A DNA stretch of 21,679 bases from the NCBI GenBank assembly GCA_963627615.1, contig CAVGBV010000040.1:1-21679 (forward strand). The letters run 5' to 3'. A program made the position numbers and the translations under genes. Within the stretch, counting starts at the first letter, position 1. Each line of letters opens with the position of its first letter. The notes beneath the pieces are model-generated. The model searched no databases. It saw only the letters and a list, made by a program, of their open reading frames with translations, and was not told where the DNA came from. Below are positions 8,443-15,447 of this stretch, one piece after another. Source of the DNA: Faecimorpha sp963627615 (GTDB lineage: Bacteria; Bacillota; Clostridia; Lachnospirales; Bianqueaceae).

Positions 8443-9834
8443 TTACCTTCCTTCTACCATGTTATTGGCCCAGATCCCTTTATGCACCAGGGTTCCTCCA
8501 ATCATGGTCTTGATGATCTCGGAAAACTGTACGATGAAATAGACCGTCACCACATCCAGCGCCGTATATCTTGCGAGGACAAAAGCCAGAGGGATATTGA
8601 CGATCCAAGTATACACGCTGTCAAAGAAGAAAGTCAGAACCGTCTTGCCTCCGCAGCGCAGCGTGAAATAGCATCCATGATTAAAGGCGTTGATCGGCAT
8701 GGTAACCGCGACAACCAGCATAAAGTCCGTCGCCAGCGTCCGCACCTGCTCCGCTGTATTGTAAATCTGCGGAATCAGCGGCGATGTCAATGCCAGGAGG
8801 ATCGCCATCATCGCACTGCCTGTAACGGAAAAGGCCAGGAGCTTGCGATCCGTATCCTTGGCTTCCTCGATCTTGCCCGCGCCCAGGAGCTGCCCGACGA
8901 TAATCGCGATGGCATTGCCGCTCGCGAAGAATACGACAAAGAACAGATTGGATACCGTATTACTGATATTCACTGCGGCGACCGCGGCCAGTCCCCGCAC
9001 CGAATAGCACTGCATTACAACGGCCATGCCGATGGACCACAATGCCTCATTCACCAGCAGCGGAAGTCCTGTGATGATGATACTTTTGGTCAGCGACAGC
9101 GGAACCCGAAGCGTCCGGTACAGTCCCTTCAGGAAACTGAACCGGTCTTTGCTGCGATGCGTCGCTCCGATAATAATCACGCATTCTACGACACGGGAGA
9201 TGACTGTCGCGATTCCCGCGCCGACACACCCCATGGCCGGCGCTCCGAAATGTCCGAAGATCAGAACATAATTAAAAAACAGGTTGACAAATACGGCGAT
9301 GATTCCGGCGATCATCGGCAGCATGGGGGTCTTGGCTTCCCGAAGTGTCGTCGAATAGATCTGTACAATCGCGAAAGGGATAGTGCCCACCAGCATAACC
9401 TTAAGATACTGCTGACCGTAATTCAGTGTCATTCCGACATCTCCGACACTTTCTCCATTCTCACTCAGAAAGAGGCTGATCAGTTCCCGCCCATAGATCC
9501 AGAAAACCGTGCAGAATACGGCAATCAAGATGGTGCAGATCCAGATCTTGATCCGAAATGTATTGCGTACTCCCTCATCGTTCTTCTGTCCGAAGAACTG
9601 CGCGCCATAGATTCCCGCGCCCGACAGCCCGCCAAACACACACAGATTGAATACATTCATCAGCTGGTTGGCAATCGCGACGCCGCTCATCTGCTCGGTC
9701 CCGACCTGTCCCACCATAATATTATCCAGCAGGCCTACAAAATTCGTGATTCCCTGCTGCAGCATGATCGGCAGAAAGACTGCCAGCACCATCTTATAAA
9801 ACGCCTTGTCCCCCACATACCTTCTCCAATTCAT
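8443..9834 (-). CDS. MATE family multidrug/cation antiporter
   Basis: A 463-residue integral membrane protein with about 12 hydrophobic segments in two similar halves, as in MATE (MatE domain) efflux pumps that exchange drugs or metabolites for Na+ or H+. Seen: FLPIMLQQGITNFVGLLDNIMVG in the first helix region, QLMNVFN, the GAGIYGAQFFGQ segment, STTLREAKTPM between helices, and in the second half SGNAIAIIVGQLLGAG. The start at 9834 is preferred because its ATG overlaps the stop of the preceding gene as ATGA and AAAGGA lies eight bases before it; the alternative 15 codons upstream gives a charged tail that would overlap the previous gene further. The natural substrate is unknown. Co-transcription with sbcDC is likely from the 8-base spacing class but has no obvious functional meaning. 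Confidence 0.94.
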   Translation of the reverse strand: MNWRRYVGDKAFYKMVLAVFLPIMLQQGITNFVGLLDNIMVGQVGTEQMSGVAIANQLMNVFNLCVFGGLSGAGIYGAQFFGQKNDEGVRNTFRIKIWICTILIAVFCTVFWIYGRELISLFLSENGESVGDVGMTLNYGQQYLKVMLVGTIPFAIVQIYSTTLREAKTPMLPMIAGIIAVFVNLFFNYVLIFGHFGAPAMGCVGAGIATVISRVVECVIIIGATHRSKDRFSFLKGLYRTLRVPLSLTKSIIITGLPLLVNEALWSIGMAVVMQCYSVRGLAAVAAVNISNTVSNLFFVVFFASGNAIAIIVGQLLGAGKIEEAKDTDRKLLAFSVTGSAMMAILLALTSPLIPQIYNTAEQVRTLATDFMLVVAVTMPINAFNHGCYFTLRCGGKTVLTFFFDSVYTWIVNIPLAFVLARYTALDVVTVYFIVQFSEIIKTMIGGTLVHKGIWANNMVEGR

Positions 9835-10757
9835 TTCCGCAATCCTTTCTCTATCTCTGTCATTTTCCCTTTTCGACACTGTACACTCCGCAACCCACTA
9901 TGCTGAATGCCAAGAAGCCGGTCCATCTCCCTTGCGGCATTCTGGTAAAGATTCTTCTGATAATGCACCAGGATATAATCCGCCTCCCGAATCTGCCCTG
10001 CCGCCTGCGCGCAGAAGCCGCGGACCGGCGCCGCCAACGCAAATACCCAGATGGGAGAACAGACCGTCACATGTTCATATCGCGTCAGGTCTACTTCTAC
10101 CGGGAGAATCGGCATCTTCCACCGATGCATTCCATAGCGTCCGCACCACCAGAATCCCAGTGTCCCCTCGGTTCTCTCGGCTGCCCGAATCTCATAGACT
10201 TCCGCCCCCGTCCGATCGGCCTCTTCATACGCCAGCTTTTTGACATAGCCCATGCGTGAAAAAAACACCACCAGACGCTTCGGATACGTACCGATATTCG
10301 GATAGTCTTCTCTGCGTACATGGAAGGCCTCATGCCGTTCAAACACATATGCGGCATATCCTGTCACAGCCTGTGCCAACCCAAAAAGGAAATAAACGGT
10401 TGACATGAAATTCAGCGGAAACATATAGAACTGAATGCAGATCCACAGCATCAATGTCACACCGAAAACACCGCCGAGCAGAATTCCGGACCTTTTTCGT
10501 AATAACAGAAGCACAGCCGCGGTCAGGTTGGTCAATCCGTTTACGATCAGCAGCGCGATGCCGGAAAAGGTTAAGTCCTGAAACAATACATCCGCAAAAG
10601 GCAATACCTGAAAATACGGAAGCATCGCGTCCATCCCCATCGCTCTGCCGGATGGGTCCAACAGCATCATAAGCGCTCCTCCCACGGCTCCCAGCCCGAT
10701 AAAAAGCGTCCAGAAAATCAGAATCCGTCGTGCCGTTTGAAACCTTGATCGATTCAT
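9831..10757 (-). CDS. Membrane protein with C-terminal flavodoxin-like domain
   Basis: A 308-residue two-part protein. Residues 1-140 contain four likely membrane helices (about 11-33, 62-86, 91-112, 117-139). Residues about 158-290 resemble a flavodoxin-type fold: strand RLVVFFS, loop, helix KKLAYEEADRTGAEVYEI, and the SPIWVFALAAPVRGF segment typical of the FMN isoalloxazine loop. The phosphate-binding loop, normally S/T-x-T-G-x-T, reads S167-R-M-G-Y-V here, so FMN binding is uncertain. A TLGFWWCGRYGMHRWKMP stretch precedes the third strand. AAGGAG lies six bases before the ATG. No clear promoter was found; transcription may read through from the aldolase gene or use a weak promoter inside the terminator region. 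It overlaps the MATE gene by four bases. I infer a membrane-bound redox protein or a degenerate relative. Confidence 0.7.
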   Translation of the reverse strand: MNRSRFQTARRILIFWTLFIGLGAVGGALMMLLDPSGRAMGMDAMLPYFQVLPFADVLFQDLTFSGIALLIVNGLTNLTAAVLLLLRKRSGILLGGVFGVTLMLWICIQFYMFPLNFMSTVYFLFGLAQAVTGYAAYVFERHEAFHVRREDYPNIGTYPKRLVVFFSRMGYVKKLAYEEADRTGAEVYEIRAAERTEGTLGFWWCGRYGMHRWKMPILPVEVDLTRYEHVTVCSPIWVFALAAPVRGFCAQAAGQIREADYILVHYQKNLYQNAAREMDRLLGIQHSGLRSVQCRKGKMTEIEKGLRK

Positions 10758-10792
10758 CGCTTCTCCTTCTCTTTCCTAACGAAGCATCTGAC

Positions 10793-10829
10793 AAAAAAAC
10801 GCCGCAGACCTTTTCAAAATCCACGGCGT
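10793..10829 (-). terminator. Rho-independent terminator, distal of two after the aldolase-VOC gene
   Basis: On the minus strand, a 10-bp stem (ACGCCGTGGA / TCTGCGGCGT, two G-T wobbles) with an 11-base loop is followed by seven Ts. It lies 35 bases upstream of the flavodoxin-like gene start. Confidence 0.8.
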
Positions 10830-10831
10830 CA

Positions 10832-10852
10832 GCATATGCAGCCCGCATATGC
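10832..10852. repeat. Two copies of palindromic GCATATGC forming a hairpin between terminators
   Basis: GCATATGC at 10832-10839 and again at 10845-10852, five bases apart. Because the octamer is its own reverse complement, the pair can form an 8-bp stem or act as two identical protein sites. It sits exactly between the two terminator hairpins. Confidence 0.6.
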
Positions 10853-10884
10853 AAAAAGAGGATGCCGCTTTGCGCAGCACCCCC
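10853..10884 (-). terminator. Rho-independent terminator directly after the aldolase-VOC gene
   Basis: On the minus strand, GGGTGCTGC, loop GCAAA, GCGGCATCC (9 bp with wobbles), then TCTTTTT, starting 15 bases past the stop codon. Confidence 0.8.
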
Positions 10885-10898
10885 GTTACTATACCAAC

Positions 10899-11864
10899 TT
10901 ACTTCTTCTGTACCAGATGTACAGCGAAGCCGCCAAAGTCCTGCTTGAAATAAATTGCGGTCATATTGCCCTTAGCGTCATACTTCTTGCTGTCCTCCAG
11001 GAACTCATAGCCCTTGGACTCCAGATAAGCAATCGCTCTGGACAGATAATTGGTCGCGATCGCGATATGGCCGTTCTTACCCAGATACGGGGTCTTCATA
11101 ACTTCTACAGCAGTACCGGCAAATACGGAGCTGTTGCCAACCTTGGACGTAAATCCGAAAGCAGCCTCGAACAGCTTGGCAATAGCCTCTGCCTGCTCTG
11201 CGTTCTCCGCGTTGACTCCGATATGCGCCAGCTCAAAGCCCAGCATGGTCTGAACCGCTTCACGGGTCATCTCGCGAATCTTGTCGAACTCACCTGCGTT
11301 GATCAGGTCCGCGCTTACCATCCAGGAACCGCCGCAGGCAATGATCTTATTGAAGGACAGATAGTCGTTCAGGTTCTTAGCGTTGACACCGCCGGTAGGC
11401 ATAAACTTCATCTTGGTGTAAGGAGCCGCCAGAGCCTTGATCGCCTTAACGCCGCCGTTTACCTCAGCCGGGAAGAACTTGACAACTTCCAGGCCCAGCT
11501 CAATCGCCTGCTCGATATCGGAAGCATTGGCTGTACCGGGTGTGATCGGAATGTTCTTGTCTACGCAATACTTAACAACCTTGGGATTGAGGCCGGGGCT
11601 TACGATGAACTTGGCGCCTGCCGCTACGGCACGGTCAACCTGCTCGGTCGTAAGAACTGTACCTGCTCCTACCAGCATATCCGGAACTTCCGCGCTGATG
11701 CGCTTGATCGCTTCCTCTGCCTGCTCGGTACGGAAGGTTACTTCTGCGCAGGGCAGACCGCCGTCACACAGAGCCTTTGCCAGCGGAATAGCTTTTTCTA
11801 CATCATCAATCTTGATAACCGGAACGATACCAATCGCGGAAATCTTCTGCAATACTTCATTCAT
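10899..11864 (-). CDS. eda: KDPG/KHG aldolase fused to a C-terminal VOC (glyoxalase-like) domain
   Basis: A 321-residue protein. Residues 1-210 are a class I 2-keto-3-deoxy-6-phosphogluconate / 4-hydroxy-2-oxoglutarate aldolase, which splits KDPG to pyruvate and glyceraldehyde 3-phosphate in the Entner-Doudoroff and uronate routes. Seen: AEVTFRT with E41 and R45, GAGTVL, VSPG, Schiff-base lysine K129 in VVKFFPAE, and PTGGV. Residues about 211-321 add a VOC-like beta-alpha-beta-beta-beta unit pair: AHIGVN (H214), AVEVMK (E254), GHIAIATN (H266), and AVHLVQK at the end, a plausible metal-ligand set. Usual Eda proteins are about 210 residues, so the extension is a true added domain. Start has AAGGAG nine bases upstream. 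Single-gene unit between a strong promoter and tandem terminators; no edd or sugar-acid genes are next to it. Confidence 0.92.
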   Translation of the reverse strand: MNEVLQKISAIGIVPVIKIDDVEKAIPLAKALCDGGLPCAEVTFRTEQAEEAIKRISAEVPDMLVGAGTVLTTEQVDRAVAAGAKFIVSPGLNPKVVKYCVDKNIPITPGTANASDIEQAIELGLEVVKFFPAEVNGGVKAIKALAAPYTKMKFMPTGGVNAKNLNDYLSFNKIIACGGSWMVSADLINAGEFDKIREMTREAVQTMLGFELAHIGVNAENAEQAEAIAKLFEAAFGFTSKVGNSSVFAGTAVEVMKTPYLGKNGHIAIATNYLSRAIAYLESKGYEFLEDSKKYDAKGNMTAIYFKQDFGGFAVHLVQKK

Positions 11865-11899
11865 GATATAATCTCTCCTTGTATTAAGTCTTTACCCTT

Positions 11900-11927
11900 A
11901 TTATAGAGTTTTTTTTCATAAAGTCAA
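11900..11927 (-). promoter_or_regulatory. Strong sigma-A promoter of the aldolase-VOC gene
   Basis: On the minus strand: -35 TTGACT (11922-11927), 16-bp spacer containing eight As, perfect -10 TATAAT (11900-11905), 36 bases before the ATG. Confidence 0.88.
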
Positions 11928-11945
11928 GCCTTTTTTGCATAAACT
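11916..11945 (+). promoter_or_regulatory. Possible sigma-E-type sporulation promoter of the SpoIID-like gene
   Basis: TCATAAA (11916-11922), 15 bases, then CATAAACT (11938-11945). Against the B. subtilis sigma-E consensus (KMATATT, 14-15 bases, CATACAnT) this is 5 of 7 and 7 of 8. The -10 also fits the sigma-K form CATAnnnTA, but no matching -35 is seen. No good sigma-A promoter faces this gene. It overlaps the divergent sigma-A promoter. Confidence 0.4.
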
Positions 11946-11977
11946 AAGTCGAACAGTCATAACGAGGTCATCCGTCT

Positions 11978-13261
11978 ATGCAATTATTTCGCGAAATGCC
12001 TCCTGTCATGGATCTTGCCGCAAGCGGCTATCTGCGGGCCGAGGCCAGGAGCCTGACAGGATTCCGTCCCATCCCCGGCGCGACTATCACCATCCGCCAG
12101 AGCAATGGTACCGTCATCGAACAGCTGGTAACGGACGAATCCGGCAATACACCCATTCTAGAGCTTCCAACTCCTCCGTTGGAATATTCTCTGGAGCCTG
12201 ACTCTCCACAGCCCTACTCCGAATACTCTCTGCTTCTGGAAGGCGAGGGCGTCCAGAACATCCTTGTCGAAGGGACGCAGATTCTGCCGGGAGAGCTCTC
12301 GATTCAAAGGCTTTCTGCCGTCGATGAGGCTACCGCCGACCTGATCTCCCCCATTCCCGTCGCGGATGAAACCCTGATCTCCATCGGTCCGAACACACTC
12401 TACGGAGATTATCCGCCCAAACAGCCGGAAGCCAGCGTCAAGCCGCTGAGTCCGGAGGACGGATTTGTCGTCCTAAATGAAGTCGTCATCCCGGAATACA
12501 TCGTTGTTCACGATGGCACTCCCTCCTCTTCCGCACAAAACTATTGGGTGCCCTATGCATCTTATATCGCGAATGTAGCCAGCAGCGAGATCTATTCTAC
12601 CTGGGAAGAGGCCGCGATCACAGCCAATGTCCTGGCTATTATGTCCTTTACACTGAACCGCGTCTATACGGAATGGTACCGCTCCAAGGGGTACGACTTT
12701 ACCATTACCTCTTCCACAGCCTATGACCACAAATTCATCTATGGCCGCAATATTTTCAATAATATCTCACGGATCGTAGACTCCGTATTGACCAACTATG
12801 TTACGCGTCCCGGTATCGAGCAGCCTCTTCTGACACAGTACTGTGACGGGCGTCAGGTCTCCTGCCCGAACTGGATGACACAATGGGGTTCCCAGTATCT
12901 TGCCACCCAAGGATATAACGCGACTTCGATCCTGCGCTATTACTACGGAGCCGATGTCTATCTGGCGACAGCCAACCGCATCTCCGGCGTCCCTGCCTCC
13001 TTCCCGGGATACAATATCAGCACGGGCAGCCGCGGAGCCGATGTCCGTACCATTCAGCGTCAGCTGAACGCTGTCTCCAACCATTACCCGGCAATTCCCA
13101 AGGTATCGGTAGACGGGATCTTCGGCAGCGCTACTGCCGCTTCCGTGCGGAAATTCCAGGAGGTCTTTAATCTGCCGATCAGCGGAATCGTAGATTCCCC
13201 CACCTGGTACCGTCTCTCTCAGATCTATGTCGCCGTCACAAGAATCGGAGAATTGAACTGA
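11978..13261 (+). CDS. SpoIID/LytB-like protein with C-terminal peptidoglycan-binding domain
   Basis: A 427-residue protein in three parts. Residues about 17-75 (GYLRAEA, IPGATITI, VTDESGNTPILELP) look like a small transthyretin/CnaB-type beta domain. Residues about 170-330 resemble SpoIID/LytB, lytic transglycosylase-type enzymes: YIANVASSEIYSTW with a Glu near 203 in the place of the SpoIID catalytic Glu, then ANVLAIMSFTLNRV, DHKF, and CDGR...MTQWGS near 288-300. Residues about 349-412 are a PG_binding_1 repeat (GSRGADVRTIQRQL, VDGIFGSATAASVRKFQ). No signal peptide or membrane helix is present, odd for a wall enzyme. GAGGT lies nine bases before the ATG. A sporulation-like promoter precedes it. 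I infer a role in cortex or septal peptidoglycan remodelling; the exact function is unknown. Confidence 0.78.
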   Translation: MQLFREMPPVMDLAASGYLRAEARSLTGFRPIPGATITIRQSNGTVIEQLVTDESGNTPILELPTPPLEYSLEPDSPQPYSEYSLLLEGEGVQNILVEGTQILPGELSIQRLSAVDEATADLISPIPVADETLISIGPNTLYGDYPPKQPEASVKPLSPEDGFVVLNEVVIPEYIVVHDGTPSSSAQNYWVPYASYIANVASSEIYSTWEEAAITANVLAIMSFTLNRVYTEWYRSKGYDFTITSSTAYDHKFIYGRNIFNNISRIVDSVLTNYVTRPGIEQPLLTQYCDGRQVSCPNWMTQWGSQYLATQGYNATSILRYYYGADVYLATANRISGVPASFPGYNISTGSRGADVRTIQRQLNAVSNHYPAIPKVSVDGIFGSATAASVRKFQEVFNLPISGIVDSPTWYRLSQIYVAVTRIGELN

Positions 13262-13338
13262 ATTGGACGAGGGCTTTCCACGATGCCGTTGACAACACCA
13301 TGAAAAGCTCTCTTTTCCATTGATTATACAGCGCACTC

Positions 13339-13366
13339 GTTAACAGTTCACAAAGAAACTATTAAC
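13339..13366. repeat. Inverted repeat between convergent genes
   Basis: GTTAACAGTT, eight bases, AACTATTAAC: 10-base arms with one mismatch, in the 116-base gap between the convergent SpoIID-like and ABC genes. It may help end transcription from either side, but neither side has a proper T-tract. A second, weaker hairpin (GAAAAG-CTCT-CTTTTC) lies at 13302-13317. Confidence 0.5.
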
Positions 13367-13377
13367 AATTTGAAAAT

Positions 13378-15447
13378 TTATACCGGATCCTCCTGATATT
13401 GCAGACGATAGAGCTGATAGTACATTCCCTTCTTGGCCAGAAGCTCCTGATGACTGCCGGACTCCTGAATCCGCCCCTTATGCAGCACGATGATCTTGTC
13501 CGCATGCTGAATCGTGGAGAGACGATGCGCCACAACCAATGTGGTCCGTCCCTTCATCAGTTTTTTCAAAGCATCCTGAATCAGTTCCTCTGTCTCCGTA
13601 TCAATATTGGCCGTTGCCTCGTCCAGAATCAGTATCGACGGCTTAAATGCCAGCGTCCGCGCAAAGGACAGGAGTTGCCGCTGTCCCGCGGACAGTGTGG
13701 CTCCGCGCTCGTAGACCTTTTCATCATAGCCTTTCGGAAGCTTGGAAATAAAGGCGTCGGCATTGACATATTTCGCGGCCTCCTGAATCTGCGGTCCGGT
13801 GATACTCTGATCCCGCAGACGGATATTGCTGGAAATATCTCCGGTAAAAAGGAACACGTCCTGAAGCATCTGTCCGATGCAGTTACGCAGATCCGATATC
13901 TTATATTCCTTGACATTGTGTCCGTCCAGCAGGATTTCTCCCTTCTGGATATCATAATACCGGCTGATCAGATTCAGAATCGATGTCTTGCCCGCGCCTG
14001 TCGCTCCCACAAAGGCTGCTGACTGTCCCGGCAATACCTCAAACGATACATCTTTCAGCACCCACTGCTCGTCGTCATAAGCGAACCAGACATGACGGAA
14101 TTCAATATGTCCCTGCGGGTTCTTCAGCGGCAGCGGATTCTCCGCCTCCGGAATGTGTTCGTTATAGTCCATCAGTGAAAAGATCTTTTCCGCAGAGGCC
14201 ATGGCGGAGAGCATCGTGTTGAACTGCTCTGCCAGGGTCTGAATCGGGTTGAAGAACCGGGAGATATAATCCGAGAAGACTACCAGGGTGCCGATCGTCA
14301 GGACCCCGCTCAGGACCAGACTGCCGCCGTATACCAGGACGATAATCACGCCGAGGATGTACAGCAGATACATAGCCGGGCGGTAGATTCCAAACAGATA
14401 CACCTGGCGCATACAGCTCTTGAGATAAGCCTTGTTTACACCGTCAAACTGATCGTATACCTGCTTTTCCTGAGCAAAGATCTGCACCAGACGCATTCCG
14501 GAAAAATGCTCCGATAAGAATACGTTGACCGTCGCCAGCTTGCTCCGCATATCACTGTGGTTCTTTCTGGAGGCATTGCGGAAGAGGAACGTGACGACCG
14601 CAATCACCGGCATCACCAAAAACTCTGCCAGAGCAAGCTTCCAGTTGATGGATACCATGACGATAATGATTCCCGCCAGAGTAAATACACACTTGATCGT
14701 CGTTACAATGCAGTTCGTATACAGTTCATTCAGTCCCTCTGTATCGTTGGTCAGCCTCGTGACAAGCTTTCCGACCGGCGTATCGTTAAAGAACTCTATA
14801 TTCAGCGTCTGTACATGGCGATACAGGTCATTGCGGATGCTATAAATGATCTTCTGCCCCACATAGCCAAGCAGTACATGCTGGCAGAATCCGACCACCA
14901 GTCCGACGACCAGCAGGAAAATATAGAGGATGGACAGGCGCACCAGCCCGGAATAATCGTCGCTGCGCAGGTCCTTCAATATCTCCTTATCCATCAGCGT
15001 CCTAGTCACAACCGAACCGTCCTGCAGAGTAATCTGTGACCCCTGAATGCGGAGCGTATCCTCATGCCCCTTGGCCTCCAGAAGCTCCTGCGCCTGCACC
15101 GCGTTAACACCGGCCATCAGATAATACTGGTCCTCGATATAGAGCATGACCGCGTAGGATCCCTCTGCCGTAATCTCTTCCGGGTCCACCGGATTCATAC
15201 GGTATTCTCCAACCTCGTACTTTGCTTCCTCCTGCGGCTGCGCAATCCGGTAGCTTTTATCATAATGATTGATCAGATCGTCGACGGCCCGGCCGATGAT
15301 GACCGGCTGCGCCAGATCCGAGGTGACAATTACCGTAAGCATCAGAACGCACGCCGCCAGATGCCAGAAATACGGCTTGGCATAGCGCATCAACCGGGCA
15401 AGGTTTTTGGAATCCTGATTTTTATATTCCTTCTCATAATCCCGCAT
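13378..15447 (-). CDS. ABC exporter half-transporter with large extracytoplasmic insert (BmrD/LmrD-like)
   Basis: A 689-residue membrane-domain plus ATPase fusion of the multidrug exporter type, second gene of a pair. Six membrane helices precede the nucleotide-binding domain. Between helices 1 and 2 (residues about 60-165) is an unusual polar insert, comparable with the extracellular domain of B. subtilis BmrD. ATPase motifs: Walker A GATGAGKTS, signature LSAGQRQ (the second Gly replaced by Ala), Walker B ILILDEATANID with the catalytic Glu, and VVAHRLST. The altered signature would sit opposite the altered Walker B of the partner and form the non-hydrolytic site, while the other site is complete. 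The ATG overlaps the partner stop by one base (TGATG), with AAGGGGGA upstream. Substrate unknown, presumably a drug or lipid-like compound. Confidence 0.92.
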   Translation of the reverse strand: MRDYEKEYKNQDSKNLARLMRYAKPYFWHLAACVLMLTVIVTSDLAQPVIIGRAVDDLINHYDKSYRIAQPQEEAKYEVGEYRMNPVDPEEITAEGSYAVMLYIEDQYYLMAGVNAVQAQELLEAKGHEDTLRIQGSQITLQDGSVVTRTLMDKEILKDLRSDDYSGLVRLSILYIFLLVVGLVVGFCQHVLLGYVGQKIIYSIRNDLYRHVQTLNIEFFNDTPVGKLVTRLTNDTEGLNELYTNCIVTTIKCVFTLAGIIIVMVSINWKLALAEFLVMPVIAVVTFLFRNASRKNHSDMRSKLATVNVFLSEHFSGMRLVQIFAQEKQVYDQFDGVNKAYLKSCMRQVYLFGIYRPAMYLLYILGVIIVLVYGGSLVLSGVLTIGTLVVFSDYISRFFNPIQTLAEQFNTMLSAMASAEKIFSLMDYNEHIPEAENPLPLKNPQGHIEFRHVWFAYDDEQWVLKDVSFEVLPGQSAAFVGATGAGKTSILNLISRYYDIQKGEILLDGHNVKEYKISDLRNCIGQMLQDVFLFTGDISSNIRLRDQSITGPQIQEAAKYVNADAFISKLPKGYDEKVYERGATLSAGQRQLLSFARTLAFKPSILILDEATANIDTETEELIQDALKKLMKGRTTLVVAHRLSTIQHADKIIVLHKGRIQESGSHQELLAKKGMYYQLYRLQYQEDPV

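Noticed and set aside
7933..9906. A 657-codon plus-strand open frame opposite sbcD and the MATE gene
   Set aside because: Composition is rich in His, Arg, Gln and Asp as expected for the antisense of membrane-protein codons; no domain, no ribosome binding site, and it spans two real genes.
13300..13320. Intrinsic terminator of the SpoIID-like gene
   Set aside because: GAAAAG-CTCT-CTTTTC forms only a weak A-T-rich stem and is followed by CATTGATT, not a T-run.
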